A stretch of 64,000 nucleotides of DNA from Paraburkholderia atlantica (lineage in GTDB: Bacteria; Pseudomonadota; Gammaproteobacteria; Burkholderiales; Burkholderiaceae). The stretch covers positions 186,001-250,000 of the forward strand of contig NZ_WHNQ01000006.1 of assembly GCF_009362785.1 (NCBI RefSeq). Direction: 5' to 3'. Position 1 is the stretch's first letter; every line of letters starts with the position of its first letter. The translations under genes were made by a program, and so were the position numbers. Shown one piece after another: positions 29,073-38,942 of the stretch. The notes under the pieces were generated by a model, which made no database searches, was not told the origin of the DNA, and saw only the letters and a program-made list of their open reading frames with translations.

Positions 29073-31163
29073 ATGGCAGTGGACTACACAACTCATGGCG
29101 GCGTGGCCGTTCTCACGCTGAACAATCCGCCCGTCAATGGGCTCGGTCTGTCGACGCGGGTGGGGATCGTCGAAGGGCTCGATCGCGCGCAGAACGATCC
29201 GGCCATCGAGGCCATCGTGCTGACGGGCGCGGGCAAGGCCTTCTCGGGCGGCGCCGACATCACCGAATTCAATACGCCGAAGGCGACCCAGGAACCGACG
29301 CTCGCGACCGTCATTAAGGCCGTCGAAGGCAGCGCGAAGCCGATCGTCGCGGCGATTCACAGCGTTGCGATGGGTGGCGGCCTCGAGCTTGCGCTGGGCG
29401 CGCATTACCGCGTCGCCGCGGCTGGCGCGCAGATCGCGCTGCCCGAAGTGAAGCTCGGCATCCTGCCGGGCGCGGGCGGCACGCAGCGTCTGCCGCGCGC
29501 CATCGGTCTCGAAGCGTCGCTGAACATGATCGTGTCGGGCGCGCCGGTGCTGTCGGAACAGCTTGCCGATTCGGGGCTGTTCGACGAAGTCGTCGCGAAT
29601 CCCGCCGAGCTGGCCGAAGCCGCGCTCGCGTTTGCGCGCAAGGTCGGCGCGCAAGCAGGCCCGCATCCGAAGGTGCGCGACCGCAAGATCGAACATCCGA
29701 ACGCGGCCGGTTTCATCCAGTTCGCGCGCAATAGTGTCGCGGCCATCGCGAAGAACTTCCCGGCGCCGCATAAATGCATCGACGCGGTCGAGGCCGGTGT
29801 GAAGGACGGCTTCGACAAGGGCCTCGCATTCGAGCGCGAATGCTTCATCGCACTCGTGCAGACGCCGGAGAGCCACGCGCTGCGTCACGCGTTCTTCGGC
29901 GAGCGCGCCGCGAGCAAGATACCCGACGTGCCGTCCGATACACCCGTGCGTGACATCAATCAGGTGGCCGTGATCGGCGCGGGCACGATGGGCGGCGGCA
30001 TCGCGATGAACTTCCTCAACGCGGGCATCCCGGTCACGCTGCTCGAAACGAAGCAGGAAGCGCTCGACCGCGGTGTCGCGACGATCCGCAAGAACTACGA
30101 GGCCACCGTCAAGAAGGGCAAGCTGAAGCCCGAGGTGATGGAGCAGCGTCTCGCGCTGCTGAGCCCGACGCTGTCCTACGACGACCTGAAGCACGCCGAC
30201 ATGATCATCGAAGCCGTGTTCGAAGAACTCGGTGTGAAGGAGCAGGTGTTCGGCCGGCTCGATGAAGTCGCGAAGCCTGGCGCGATCCTCGCGTCGAACA
30301 CGTCGACGCTCGACGTCGACAGGATCGCCGCGTTCACGAAGCGTCCGCAGGATGTGGTCGGCATGCACTTCTTCAGCCCGGCCAACGTGATGAAGCTGCT
30401 CGAAGTCGTGCGTGGCAAGGAGACCGCGAAAGACGTGCTTGCCACCGTGATGAAGCTTGCGAAGAAGATCAAAAAGACCGCGGTGGTGTCGGGCGTGTGC
30501 GACGGCTTTATCGGCAACCGGATGATCGAGCAGTACCTGCGCCAGGCGCTCTTCATGCTCGAAGAGGGCGCATTGCCCGCACAGGTCGACAAGGCCATCG
30601 AGAAATTCGGTTTCGCGATGGGTCCGTTCCGCATGAGCGACCTCGCCGGCAACGACATCGGCTGGGCGATCCGCAAGCGCCGCTACGTCGAGCATCCCGA
30701 CATGCACTACTCGAAGATCGCCGACCGTCTATGCGAGATGGGCCGCTTCGGCCAGAAGACCGGCGGCGGCTGGTACGACTACAAGGCCGGCGATCGCACC
30801 GCGTATCCGTCCGGCGCGGTCAACGAAATGATCGTCGAGTACTCGAAGGAAACCCACTCCGAGCGCCGCAAGATCAGCGACGACGAAATCATCGAGCGTC
30901 TCGTGTTCGCGCTCGTCAACGAAGGCGCGAAGATTCTCGAGGAAGGCATCGCGTCGAAGGCCTCGGATATCGACATGGTCTATCTGACCGGCTACGGCTT
31001 CCCGCTCTATCGCGGCGGCCCGATGCTGTACGCGGACACGGTCGGGCTCTACAACGTCGAGCGAGCGATTCGCCGCTATGCCGCGCGGCCGAACGGCGAC
31101 GCGTGGACGCTCGCGCCAAGCATCGCGAAGCTGGCGGCCGAAGGTCGCGGCTTCAACGGCTGA
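29073..31163 (+). CDS. fadB: Multifunctional enoyl-CoA hydratase / 3-hydroxyacyl-CoA dehydrogenase (FadB/FadJ-like)
   Basis: 696 aa fusion carrying two beta-oxidation steps. The N-terminal crotonase domain (residues 1-190) shows the oxyanion-hole segments [13 protein letters not shown] and [21 protein letters not shown]. The dehydrogenase part begins with the NAD motif GAGTMGGG (302-309) and continues with SNTSTLDVD and [16 protein letters not shown]. Two C-terminal helical domains follow. GGAGG at 29061-29065 supports the ATG at 29073. The thiolase gene follows after 146 bp. No acyl-CoA dehydrogenase gene is present in this block, so the first oxidation step must be encoded elsewhere. Confidence 0.93.
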   Translation: MAVDYTTHGGVAVLTLNNPPVNGLGLSTRVGIVEGLDRAQNDPAIEAIVLTGAGKAFSGGADITEFNTPKATQEPTLATVIKAVEGSAKPIVAAIHSVAMGGGLELALGAHYRVAAAGAQIALPEVKLGILPGAGGTQRLPRAIGLEASLNMIVSGAPVLSEQLADSGLFDEVVANPAELAEAALAFARKVGAQAGPHPKVRDRKIEHPNAAGFIQFARNSVAAIAKNFPAPHKCIDAVEAGVKDGFDKGLAFERECFIALVQTPESHALRHAFFGERAASKIPDVPSDTPVRDINQVAVIGAGTMGGGIAMNFLNAGIPVTLLETKQEALDRGVATIRKNYEATVKKGKLKPEVMEQRLALLSPTLSYDDLKHADMIIEAVFEELGVKEQVFGRLDEVAKPGAILASNTSTLDVDRIAAFTKRPQDVVGMHFFSPANVMKLLEVVRGKETAKDVLATVMKLAKKIKKTAVVSGVCDGFIGNRMIEQYLRQALFMLEEGALPAQVDKAIEKFGFAMGPFRMSDLAGNDIGWAIRKRRYVEHPDMHYSKIADRLCEMGRFGQKTGGGWYDYKAGDRTAYPSGAVNEMIVEYSKETHSERRKISDDEIIERLVFALVNEGAKILEEGIASKASDIDMVYLTGYGFPLYRGGPMLYADTVGLYNVERAIRRYAARPNGDAWTLAPSIAKLAAEGRGFNG

Positions 31164-31189
31164 GCACGGCTGACTTCAGCACACGAATT

Positions 31190-31218
31190 GAGCGCTGCGG
31201 ATTACTCCCGCAGCGCTC
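31190..31218 (+). promoter_or_regulatory. Perfect 11-bp hairpin between the FadB-like and thiolase genes
   Basis: GAGCGCTGCGG (31190-31200) pairs with CCGCAGCGCTC (31208-31218) over a 7-base loop. It has no T tract. It may tune the relative message level of the two genes or act as a Rho-dependent stop. Confidence 0.5.
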
Positions 31219-31309
31219 GCATCAAACGACAGAGGCGGCGCGGTGATGCGCTTTTGAACGCACGGCAGTGAGCCGGCGCGCCACTTCGACATTGCAATTG
31301 GAGACACCC

Positions 31310-32488
31310 ATGACTGACGCCGTAATCGTATCCACCGCCCGCACGGGCCTCGCCAAATCGTGGCGCGGCGGTTTCAACATGACGCACGGCGCGACGCTCG
31401 GCGGCCACGTGACGCAGGCCGCGGTCGAGCGCGCGAAGCTCGATCCGGCCCGCGTCGAGGACGTGATCATGGGTTGCGCGAATCCGGAAGGCGCGACGGG
31501 CGGCAATATCGCGCGTCAGATCGCGTTGCGCGCGGGCCTGCCGGTCAGCGTGCCGGGCATGACCGTGAACCGTTTCTGCTCGTCGGGATTGCAGACGATC
31601 GCGCTCGCGTCGCAACGCGTGATCGCCGGTGAGGGCGATGTATACGTCGCGGGCGGCGTCGAGTCGATCTCGTGCGTGCAGAACGAGATGAACCAACACA
31701 TGATGACCGACGGCTGGCTCACCGAGCACAAGCCGGAGATCTACTGGTCGATGCTGCAAACCGCCGAGACCGTCGCGAAGCGCTACGCGATCTCGAAGGA
31801 GCGTCAGGACGAATACGGCGTGCGCTCGCAGCAGCGCGCGGCGGCCGCGCTCGAAGCCGGCAGGTTCAACGACGAGATCGTGCCGCTGACGGTGCTCGCC
31901 GGCGTCGCCGACAAGGCGAGCGGCCGTCTCTACACGAAGGAAGTGACCGTCAGCGGCGACGAAGGCATTCGCGCCGACACGACACTCGAAGGCGTGTCGA
32001 AGATTCGCACCGCGCTGCCGGGCGGCGTGATCACCGCGGGCAATGCGAGCCAGTTCTCGGACGGCGCATCGGCTTGCGTCGTGATGAACGCGACGCTGGC
32101 CGAACGCGAAGGGCTGCAACCGCTCGGCATTTTCCGCGGTTTCGCGGTGGCCGGCTGCGAGCCCGACGAAATGGGCATCGGCCCGGTGTTCGCGGTGCCG
32201 AAGCTGTTGCAAAAGGCTGGCCTCAAGGTCGAGGACGTCGGTCTGTGGGAGCTGAACGAAGCGTTCGCGGTGCAGGTCCTCTATTGCGCGGACAAGCTCG
32301 GCATTCCGCACGACCGGCTGAACGTCAACGGCGGCGCGATCGCGGTGGGCCATCCGTATGGCGTGTCGGGTGCGCGGCTCGTCGGGCATGCGCTGATCGA
32401 AGGCAAGCGGCGCGGCGTGAAGTTCGTCGTCGTGACGATGTGCATCGGCGGCGGGCAGGGCGCGGCGGGGCTGTTCGAGATCGCGTAA
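31310..32488 (+). CDS. Acetyl-CoA C-acyltransferase (thiolase, FadA-like)
   Basis: 392 aa thiolase that cleaves 3-ketoacyl-CoA with CoA to finish each beta-oxidation round. The nucleophilic Cys90 is in [14 protein letters not shown]. The C-terminal blocks [20 protein letters not shown] (active-site His) and [13 protein letters not shown] (second Cys) are intact. I chose the ATG at 31310 ([14 protein letters not shown]) over an earlier in-frame start at 31268 because it is the usual family N-terminus; GGAGA precedes it. It pairs functionally with the upstream FadB-like protein. Confidence 0.94.
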   Translation: MTDAVIVSTARTGLAKSWRGGFNMTHGATLGGHVTQAAVERAKLDPARVEDVIMGCANPEGATGGNIARQIALRAGLPVSVPGMTVNRFCSSGLQTIALASQRVIAGEGDVYVAGGVESISCVQNEMNQHMMTDGWLTEHKPEIYWSMLQTAETVAKRYAISKERQDEYGVRSQQRAAAALEAGRFNDEIVPLTVLAGVADKASGRLYTKEVTVSGDEGIRADTTLEGVSKIRTALPGGVITAGNASQFSDGASACVVMNATLAEREGLQPLGIFRGFAVAGCEPDEMGIGPVFAVPKLLQKAGLKVEDVGLWELNEAFAVQVLYCADKLGIPHDRLNVNGGAIAVGHPYGVSGARLVGHALIEGKRRGVKFVVVTMCIGGGQGAAGLFEIA

Positions 32489-32509
32489 GTCGGGCGGGAA
32501 CGCGCCTCA

Positions 32510-32582
32510 GGAAGACGGGCGCCGTGGGTTCGGCGAGTGGCAATGTCGGACCGCGGCGCCTTGTTTTTATCCGCCGTCTTCC
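32510..32582. terminator. Nested hairpin terminator between thiolase and the LEA14-like gene
   Basis: The inner stem GGCGCCG (32518-32524) / CGGCGCC (32564-32570) is followed by TTGTTTTT. The outer arms GGAAGACGG (32510-32518) and CCGTCTTCC (32574-32582) are also complementary. It is placed between convergent genes. Confidence 0.55.
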
Positions 32583-32585
32583 CGT

Positions 32586-33092
32586 CTACTGCGACGCCAT
32601 GCCCGGCAGCGTCAACATGCCCTGATCGGTAAAGCGTGTCGTGCCGGTCAGGCCGCCCGCGAGCTTGCCTTGCAGCCGGTACGGGACCTGCCCGGACTGC
32701 GCGATGCCCGCAAGCCCGAGCGCCTGGCGCACCGCGGCGAACGCGGGCACGGTCAGCGGCACGCTGACGACGGTTTCGCCGAAGCGCGGCACGGTGCCGC
32801 TCTGATCGCTGACACCGCTCGCGAACGGCTTGCCGTTCAGTTCGAGATCGACCGCGACGCCGTTGAAACTCACTACTGAATCGTTCGGATTCTGCACACG
32901 CAGCTTCAGATTGAAGCGCATCTCGAGGCCTTCACCCGGCAGCGGTTCGATACCGGCGACGTTGACGCGCAACGCATCGGCGCCGAGCAGCCCGGCGCAT
33001 GCGCCAAGCGTCAGCGTAACGGCGCAGATGAGATGGAAATAGCGTACGAAGGTGGCGAGACGGCCGAGAAGCCGCGTGCGTGGAAAGGACAT
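32586..33092 (-). CDS. LEA type 2 (LEA14-like, WHy domain) lipoprotein
   Basis: 168 aa. A lipoprotein-type signal ends in LTLGAC (Cys32), so the mature protein is probably membrane-anchored in the periplasm. The mature part is one LEA14/WHy beta-sandwich with the typical LRVQNPNDSVVSFNGVAV and VDLELNGKPFASGVS stretches. This fold is linked to desiccation or stress tolerance in plants, but its bacterial role is poorly known. I chose the ATG at 33092, which has GAGGT seven bases upstream; a GTG at 33101 is the alternative. Confidence 0.82.
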   Translation of the reverse strand: MSFPRTRLLGRLATFVRYFHLICAVTLTLGACAGLLGADALRVNVAGIEPLPGEGLEMRFNLKLRVQNPNDSVVSFNGVAVDLELNGKPFASGVSDQSGTVPRFGETVVSVPLTVPAFAAVRQALGLAGIAQSGQVPYRLQGKLAGGLTGTTRFTDQGMLTLPGMASQ

Positions 33093-33175
33093 GACCGGCA
33101 CCTCGAAGCAGGAAGCGGGTGGTCACGCATTCTAACTGGCGGCGAGGCGTCGATTCTCGTGATCGAGTCTGCGTA

Positions 33176-33553
33176 TCAGGTAGTACGCCGGCATGATCTC
33201 GCGACGACACCAGCGAGTCGCCGGACGGCTCGACGGACGAGTTCGCGAAGGTCCGCCGCATCGTCGGGCGAAGCTTGTACGATCAGCTCCGCGGCACCCG
33301 CGCGCGACGCGCGGATCGACATGACGCCGCGTTGGCCGGTAATGAAATGCTCACCTTCGCGCACGATGATCGACGTGCACGGTACGGCGCTGCCGAGCCA
33401 CGCGAGCGCGTGATCGCGAAATTCGAGTTCCAGATCGCCTTCAACGGCCACGATCGTGGCCCCGGCGCGCAGATCGAGCATGGCGGCCTGGGCGCGTGCA
33501 AGGCGTAATGCAGCAGGACGAGACGGAATCACAGCGCAGGTCGGGAGAGGCAT
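33176..33553 (-). CDS. DUF2917-family protein
   Basis: 125 aa without signal peptide or membrane segment. The core (residues 25-95, LDLRAGATIVAVEGDLELEF to IRASRAGAAELIVQ) has the cupin-like beta pattern of DUF2917 proteins, common in Burkholderiales and of unknown function. An AAGGAAA site precedes the ATG at 33553. A later start at Met25 (33481) would remove a short basic leader. It is divergent from the MocR regulator gene, and an inverted repeat lies between them. Confidence 0.7.
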   Translation of the reverse strand: MPLPTCAVIPSRPAALRLARAQAAMLDLRAGATIVAVEGDLELEFRDHALAWLGSAVPCTSIIVREGEHFITGQRGVMSIRASRAGAAELIVQASPDDAADLRELVRRAVRRLAGVVARSCRRTT

Positions 33554-33633
33554 CGCGCTTTCCTTAGAATCGTTTTCATGCGGTACAGCTTATTGAGTCC
33601 ACCGCCTTCAGAACAGCAACAACCATGGACAAT

Positions 33634-33677
33634 CCGAACCGATACAGCGAAGGATTTCGGCCTGCTGTATCGGTCCG
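33634..33677. promoter_or_regulatory. Inverted repeat, candidate MocR operator
   Basis: CCGAACCGATACAG (33634-33647) and CTGTATCGGTCCGA (33665-33678) are inverted copies matching at 12 of 14 positions with a 17-base spacer. The repeat lies in the 178-bp gap between the divergent DUF2917 and MocR genes. MocR-type regulators commonly bind repeated sites in the gap to their divergent partner gene. Binding here is inferred. Confidence 0.55.
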
Positions 33678-33731
33678 AATCGTGCGGTTGTGTATCTGTT
33701 GCTCCGCGTGGACTATCCGCACCATCAGCGT

Positions 33732-35243
33732 ATGAGCAAACTGACCTTCGAGCGGCGCGACGCGTTCGCGGACCCTTCAGCGGACCGCCAGCCTCTTTAT
33801 CGGCGACTGGCGGATCAATATCGCCGCGCGATCGGCAACGGCGTGCTGCGCCCCGGCGACCGCATGCCGTCGATGCGTGCGTTCATGCAGCGGCACGGCG
33901 TGAGCCTCGCGACCGCGACCGAGAGCTACCGTTTGCTCGAGCGCGACGCGTTGATCGATGCGCGGCCGCGCTCAGGCTATTTCGTGCGCGTGCCCGCCAC
34001 GGTGCTGCCCAATGCCTCTGAACCGGATCTGGCGATGCCGCCGGGCGAGGCGCAGTTCGTCGGCATCCATGCGACGATTTCGGCGATCGTGTCGAAGTAC
34101 CAGCGCTATCCGCAGGCGCTCAATCTCGGCGGCGCAACCGCGGCGCCCGATCTCTATCCGACCGATGCACTGCAGCAGGCCGCCATGCGCGCGTTGCGCC
34201 GCGAGCCCACGCTGCTGACCTCGGCTGGCCCCGACTTCGGCGATCCGGCTTTGCGCGCGATCATCGCGCGGCGTGCGCTCGAAGGCGGCATCGAGATCGG
34301 CGCGGACGAGGTCATCATGACGCACGGCGGCATCGAAGCCGTGAACCTCGCGTTGCGTGCGGTGACGCAGCCCGGGGACACCGTCGCGGTCGAATCGCCG
34401 TGTTTTTTCGGCCTGCTGCAGGTGCTGGAGAGCCTCGGACTGCGCGCGCTCGAAATTCCGGCGAGCCCAAGCACGGGCCTTGCCGTCGAAGCGCTGAACT
34501 TCGCTTTGCAAAATCATCGCGATATCAAGGCCGTCGTCGTGGTGCCGAACCTGCAGAATCCGCTCGGCAGCGTGATGCCTGACTCGAACAAGGCCAGTGT
34601 CGTCGAGCTGTGCGCGCGTGCCGGCGTCGCGCTGATCGAGGACGACCCGTATCGCGATCTCGTCGATGGAGAACCGTCTCCCCGCTCACTGAAGGCTTGG
34701 GACACCGACGGCACTGTGATCCATTGCACGTCGTTCAACAAGACGCTCGCGCCTGGCATGCGGGTGGGCTGGATCAATGGCGGGCGCTGGCACCCACGCG
34801 TGGGCATGCTGAAGTTCGCGCAGTCGCGACACAACGATCAGCTTGCGCAGGTCGTGCTCGCCGGGTTTTTGGGGACGGGCGCCTACGCGCGGCATTTGCG
34901 GCGCTTACGCGAGAGCCTGCGGCTTCAGCGCGAGCGCATGGCGGCGGGGATCGCGACGGCGTTTCCTGAGGGCACGCGCTTCACCTCGCCGCGCGGCGGC
35001 ATGTTCTTTTGGGTCGAGTTGCCGCATCGGTTGTCGTCGGCCGCTTTTTTCGAGGCGGCGTTGGATGTTGGCATCCGCATCATGCCTGGGACGGTGTTTT
35101 CTAACACCGGGCGCTTCGATCGTTTCGTCCGCCTGAGTTGCCCGAGCGCGCACCTCGACCTGGTCGATGAAGCGGTGCGCAGATTGGGGCGGTTGGCGAC
35201 GCGAATGATCGAGCGGAATGAGGCGGATGGATCAAAGCGATAG
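33732..35243 (+). CDS. MocR-type (GntR winged helix plus aminotransferase) transcriptional regulator
   Basis: 503 aa. The N-terminal GntR winged helix (residues about 18-90) contains PLYRRLADQYRRAIGNGVL and RMPSMRAFMQRHGVSLATA. The remaining 380 residues are a fold-type I aminotransferase domain. The PLP lysine is Lys337, in SFNKTLAPGMRVGW, and NLQNPLGSVM is the PLP-ring region. Such proteins sense PLP or amino-type ligands rather than catalyse transamination. The ATG at 33732 removes a short unrelated leader. The inverted repeat upstream is a likely autoregulatory site. Confidence 0.92.
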   Translation: MSKLTFERRDAFADPSADRQPLYRRLADQYRRAIGNGVLRPGDRMPSMRAFMQRHGVSLATATESYRLLERDALIDARPRSGYFVRVPATVLPNASEPDLAMPPGEAQFVGIHATISAIVSKYQRYPQALNLGGATAAPDLYPTDALQQAAMRALRREPTLLTSAGPDFGDPALRAIIARRALEGGIEIGADEVIMTHGGIEAVNLALRAVTQPGDTVAVESPCFFGLLQVLESLGLRALEIPASPSTGLAVEALNFALQNHRDIKAVVVVPNLQNPLGSVMPDSNKASVVELCARAGVALIEDDPYRDLVDGEPSPRSLKAWDTDGTVIHCTSFNKTLAPGMRVGWINGGRWHPRVGMLKFAQSRHNDQLAQVVLAGFLGTGAYARHLRRLRESLRLQRERMAAGIATAFPEGTRFTSPRGGMFFWVELPHRLSSAAFFEAALDVGIRIMPGTVFSNTGRFDRFVRLSCPSAHLDLVDEAVRRLGRLATRMIERNEADGSKR

Positions 35244-35344
35244 CCGGTAGAATTTCTCATTTAGCGCACACGCGTGCCCCTTGCGGAGTGCCGGGATGCG
35301 GCGATTCGATTTCCGAGCTTGCCGACCGAACTCCAGACACCGCC

Positions 35345-35830
35345 ATGACCGACCCAATCACTTCCGCCACAACAGGCAACCCATCGTTGCCGGAAAGCCC
35401 CTTCATCGACCGTCTCGGCGCGCAGCTGCTGCGCGCCGCCGATGGCGTCAGCGAAGTCGTGCTGCCGTTGCAGCCCGATCATATGAACACCTGGGACGTC
35501 GCGCACGGCGGCGTCACGATGACGCTCGCCGACGTCGCGCTCGCGATGGCCGCGCGCAGTCTCGCGGGCGACGGCGTCGGCGTCGTCACCGTCGAGATGA
35601 AGGTCAACTTCATGCAGCCGGGGCGCGGCGAGTTGCGCGCGACCGGCCGCGTGCTGCATCGCTCGACCACGATGGCCTATTGCGAAGGCGAGATCCGCGA
35701 CAGCGAAGGTCACTTCGTCGCCAAAGCGCTCGGCACCTTCAAGTACATGCGGCGCCTCGCGGTCGGCCGCGACGTCAGGCGTCAGCGTCTGCGCAGCGAC
35801 CCGGCGGCGAAGCCCGGTCCGAGCGACTAA
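35345..35830 (+). CDS. PaaI-type hotdog-fold thioesterase
   Basis: 161 aa with one hotdog domain. The PaaI-like catalytic segment is MNTWDVAHGGVTMTLADVALAMAA, with the conserved HGG and following Asp region. VVTVEMKVNFMQPGRGEL is the second conserved strand. These enzymes hydrolyse aromatic or fatty acyl-CoA thioesters and often rescue trapped CoA. The ATG at 35345 follows the MocR gene by about 100 bases, and the oxidoreductase gene follows 76 bases downstream. The block looks like an acyl-CoA or aromatic catabolic cluster. Confidence 0.88.
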   Translation: MTDPITSATTGNPSLPESPFIDRLGAQLLRAADGVSEVVLPLQPDHMNTWDVAHGGVTMTLADVALAMAARSLAGDGVGVVTVEMKVNFMQPGRGELRATGRVLHRSTTMAYCEGEIRDSEGHFVAKALGTFKYMRRLAVGRDVRRQRLRSDPAAKPGPSD

Positions 35831-35906
35831 GCCCTCATCGCAGTCAACTTCAGACCTGGGTTCGACGAATGCAGGTCAATCCCCAACAACCCAAGGAGAC
35901 GACTTC

Positions 35907-36905
35907 ATGGCCCAGATCAACCGCCAGGTGCTGCTGGTTTCGCGCCCGCAAGGCGAAGCCACGCCCGATAACTTCAAGCTCGTCGAAACGCCGCTGGCGC
36001 CGCTCGCCGACGGCGAAGTACGCGTGCGCAACCACTATCTGTCGCTCGATCCGTACATGCGCGGACGCATGAACGACAGCAAGTCATATGCGCCGCCGCA
36101 GCCGCTGAACGAAGTGATGATCGGCGGCACGGTCGGCGAGGTCGTCGAAACGAGGAATCCGAAGTTCGCGGTGGGCGACAAGGTCGTCGCGATGTTCGGC
36201 TGGCAGGAGTACGGCACCTCGAACGGCGTGGGCATGCAGAAGGTCGACGACACGCACGTGCCGCTGTCCGCGTATCTCGGCCCGGTCGGCATGCCGGGCG
36301 TCACCGCGTGGTACGGACTGAACCGCATCATCGCGCCGAAGGCGGGGGAGACGGTGGTCGTCAGTGCGGCGAGCGGCGCGGTGGGCAGCGTGGTCGGCCA
36401 GCTCGCGAAGGCGGCCGGCGCGCGCGCGGTCGGCATCGCGGGCGGCGCGGACAAGTGCCGCTATGTGGTCGATACGCTCGGCTTCGACGCCTGCGTCGAC
36501 TACAAGGCCGGCAACCTGTACCAGGACCTGAAGGCCGTGACGCCCGACGGTGTCGACGGCTGCTTCGAGAACGTCGGCGGCGAGGGGCTCGACGCGACGC
36601 TCGCGCGCATGAATGCGTTCGGGCGCATCGCGTTGTGCGGCTTCATCGCCGGATACGACGGCCAGCCGCTGCCGTTGAAGAATCCATCGATGATGCTGAC
36701 GCAGCGGCTGCTCGTGCAGGGCTTCATCGTCAGCGAACATATGGACGTCTGGCCCGAGGCGCTCAAGCAGCTCGGCACGCTCGTCGCGCAGAACAAGCTG
36801 CACTATCGCGAGACGATCGCGCAAGGGCTCGAGGCCGCGCCCGAGGCGTTCATCGGTTTGCTGAAGGGCCGCAACTTCGGCAAGCAACTGGTCAAGCTGA
36901 TCTGA
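35907..36905 (+). CDS. Zinc-independent medium-chain NADP-dependent oxidoreductase (CurA/leukotriene-B4 dehydrogenase family)
   Basis: 332 aa. The N-terminal signature NHYLSLDPYMRGRM identifies the CurA/PTGR group of double-bond reductases, which use NADPH to reduce alkenals or alkenones. The nucleotide-binding region contains VVSAASGAVGSVVGQLAKAAG, and DGVDGCFENVGGEGLDATL follows. No zinc-binding residues are present, as expected. CAAGGAG precedes the ATG. An SDR and an esterase follow closely, so a shared catabolic operon is likely; the substrate is unknown. Confidence 0.93.
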   Translation: MAQINRQVLLVSRPQGEATPDNFKLVETPLAPLADGEVRVRNHYLSLDPYMRGRMNDSKSYAPPQPLNEVMIGGTVGEVVETRNPKFAVGDKVVAMFGWQEYGTSNGVGMQKVDDTHVPLSAYLGPVGMPGVTAWYGLNRIIAPKAGETVVVSAASGAVGSVVGQLAKAAGARAVGIAGGADKCRYVVDTLGFDACVDYKAGNLYQDLKAVTPDGVDGCFENVGGEGLDATLARMNAFGRIALCGFIAGYDGQPLPLKNPSMMLTQRLLVQGFIVSEHMDVWPEALKQLGTLVAQNKLHYRETIAQGLEAAPEAFIGLLKGRNFGKQLVKLI

Positions 36906-36957
36906 GCGCGACGTCATCATGCAACGGCCAGCTGCCACTCAATCACGGAGTCACAGG

Positions 36958-37839
36958 ATGTTCGAATTCGCAGGCAAGGTGGCGGTGATCACCGGCGCGG
37001 GCAGCGGCTTCGGCCGCGCGTTCGCGCACAAGGGCGCGGCGCTCGGCATGAAGCTCGTGCTCGCCGACGTCAACGCCGAACAGCTCACGCAGACCGTCGA
37101 CGCATTGCGCGAAGCCGGCGCCGAAGCGATCGGCATGCCGACCGACGTATCGAGCGCCGCGCAGGTCGAGGCGCTCGCGCAGGCGGCGCTCGCCGCATTC
37201 GGCAAGGTCCATCTGTTGTTCAACAACGCTGGCGTCGGCACCGGCGGCTTCCTGTGGGAAAGCTCGGCGAACGACTGGTCGTGGGTGTTCGGCGTCAACG
37301 TGATGGGCGTCGCGCACGGCGTGCGCGTGTTCGCGCCGATCATGCTCGCGCAGAACGAGCCCGCGCATATCGTCAATACGGCGTCGGTCGCGGGGCTGCT
37401 GGCGCCGCCGGCGATGGGCATCTACAACGCGTCCAAGCATGCGGTGGTGGCGCTGACCGAGACGCTATATCACGACCTGAAGCTCGCGCAGGCCGGCACC
37501 GGCGGCGAGGTCGGCTGTTCGCTGCTGTGTCCTGCCTTCGTGCCGACCGGCATCGCCGACGCCGAGCGCGCGCGTCCCGACGAACTGCGCAACGCGAGCC
37601 GGCCGACGCGCTCGCAGATCGCTGCGGCCAAGCAGTTGCAGCGCGCGGTGCAGTCCGGCAAGCTCAATGCCGACGATGTCGCCGACATCGCGTTCGAGGC
37701 GATCGCCGCGCGGCGTTTCTATATCATCACGCATCCGGGCATCATGGCGACCGTCAAGCTGCGTCACGAGGATATCGAGCAGTTGCGCGAGCCGTCCGAT
37801 CCGATGTCGCTGAAGCCCGAAGTGAAGAACGCGGAGTAG
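36958..37839 (+). CDS. Short-chain dehydrogenase/reductase
   Basis: 293 aa classical SDR. The cofactor motif TGAGSGFG is at residues 12-19, NNAG in LLFNNAGVGTGG, and the active site is Ser in TASVAG plus Tyr156 and Lys160 of YNASK. The C-terminal region is longer than in the shortest SDRs and contains a basic SRPTRSQIAAAKQLQ stretch. A GGAG site lies eight bases before the ATG at 36958. It is 52 bases downstream of the oxidoreductase and 78 upstream of the esterase. The substrate cannot be named. Confidence 0.92.
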   Translation: MFEFAGKVAVITGAGSGFGRAFAHKGAALGMKLVLADVNAEQLTQTVDALREAGAEAIGMPTDVSSAAQVEALAQAALAAFGKVHLLFNNAGVGTGGFLWESSANDWSWVFGVNVMGVAHGVRVFAPIMLAQNEPAHIVNTASVAGLLAPPAMGIYNASKHAVVALTETLYHDLKLAQAGTGGEVGCSLLCPAFVPTGIADAERARPDELRNASRPTRSQIAAAKQLQRAVQSGKLNADDVADIAFEAIAARRFYIITHPGIMATVKLRHEDIEQLREPSDPMSLKPEVKNAE

Positions 37840-37917
37840 CGGCCGGCTGCGTAGCCGGTGCGCCGGCTCCTGACAACAATTGGCGTCCTGCGCTGTGCGC
37901 ATCACGTTGCTGAAACC

Positions 37918-38877
37918 ATGCCGCTGAATCCAACGATCGAGCAGGTGCTCGACATGATCGCGCGGGCCAAACGCCCGCAGTATCACCAGATGAGCGCGCA
38001 AGCGGCGCGCGCGTCGTACGAGAAAAGTGCGCCGATCCTCGAGATCCCGAGCGCGCCGATGTTCTCCGTCGAAGACCTGCGGGTACCGACGCGCGACGGC
38101 GCGACGATCCGCGCGCGCCTCTATTTCCCGGTCGAGCCGAACTGGGCCGAGCCGCTGCCGGCGTTCGTGTACTACCACGGCGGCGGCTTCACGGTCGGCA
38201 GCGTCGACACGCACGATGCGCTGTGCCGGATGTTCGCGCGCGACGGCCAGTGCGCGGTGCTGTCGGTCGATTACCGGCTCGCGCCCGAGCACAAGTTTCC
38301 GACCGCGGTCGATGATGCCTTCGATGCCCTTAGCTGGCTGCACGCGCACGCAGCCGAATTCGGCATCGACGACACCCGGCTCGCGCTCGGCGGCGATAGC
38401 GCGGGCGGCACGCTCGCGACGGTCTGCGCGGTGCTCGCGCGCGACGCCGGCATTTCGCTCGCGCTGCAGTTGCTGATCTATCCGGGCACCACCGGCCATC
38501 AGCAGACCGACTCGCATTCGCGCCTCGCCGACGGCTTCCTGCTGTCGGGCGACACGATCCAGTGGTTCTTCGAACACTACCTGCGCGATAGCGGCGATCG
38601 CGACGACTGGCGTTTCGCGCCGCTCGACGGCGAGCGCGGCGCGCCGGATTTTCGTGGCGTCGCGCCCGCGTGGATCGCGACCGCCGAATACGATCCGCTC
38701 AGCGACGAGGGCCATGCGTATGCGGAAAAACTACGCGCGCTCGGCAATCCGGTCACGCTCAAGCGCTACGCCGGCATGATCCACGAGTTCTTCAAGATGG
38801 GCGGCTTCGTGCCCGAAGTCGGACAGGCGCATGCGGATGCCGCGGCGGCATTGCGCGCGGCATTCGGCATCGGGTGA
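37918..38877 (+). CDS. Alpha/beta-hydrolase (HSL-type esterase, Aes-like)
   Basis: 319 aa carboxylesterase of the hormone-sensitive-lipase family. The oxyanion motif HGGG is at residues 87-90. The nucleophile Ser161 is in GDSAGG (159-164). The acid Asp lies in EYDPLSDEG and the catalytic His in GMIHEFF. There is no signal peptide, so it is cytoplasmic. I chose the ATG at 37918 (MPLNPTIEQVLDMI), which is the usual family N-terminus. Last gene of the thioesterase-oxidoreductase-SDR-esterase run. Confidence 0.93.
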   Translation: MPLNPTIEQVLDMIARAKRPQYHQMSAQAARASYEKSAPILEIPSAPMFSVEDLRVPTRDGATIRARLYFPVEPNWAEPLPAFVYYHGGGFTVGSVDTHDALCRMFARDGQCAVLSVDYRLAPEHKFPTAVDDAFDALSWLHAHAAEFGIDDTRLALGGDSAGGTLATVCAVLARDAGISLALQLLIYPGTTGHQQTDSHSRLADGFLLSGDTIQWFFEHYLRDSGDRDDWRFAPLDGERGAPDFRGVAPAWIATAEYDPLSDEGHAYAEKLRALGNPVTLKRYAGMIHEFFKMGGFVPEVGQAHADAAAALRAAFGIG

Positions 38878-38902
38878 GGGTGGTTGTCGCGAAGCGATGA
38901 GC

Positions 38903-38925
38903 GGCCGGCGGCGAATGCGCCGGCC
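38903..38925. terminator. Hairpin between the convergent esterase and NRDE genes
   Basis: GGCCGGCG - GCGAATG - CGCCGGCC, a perfect 8-bp stem. It lacks a clear T tract, so intrinsic termination would be weak. Confidence 0.4.
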
Positions 38926-38942
38926 AGGCGGTGATCAAACGG

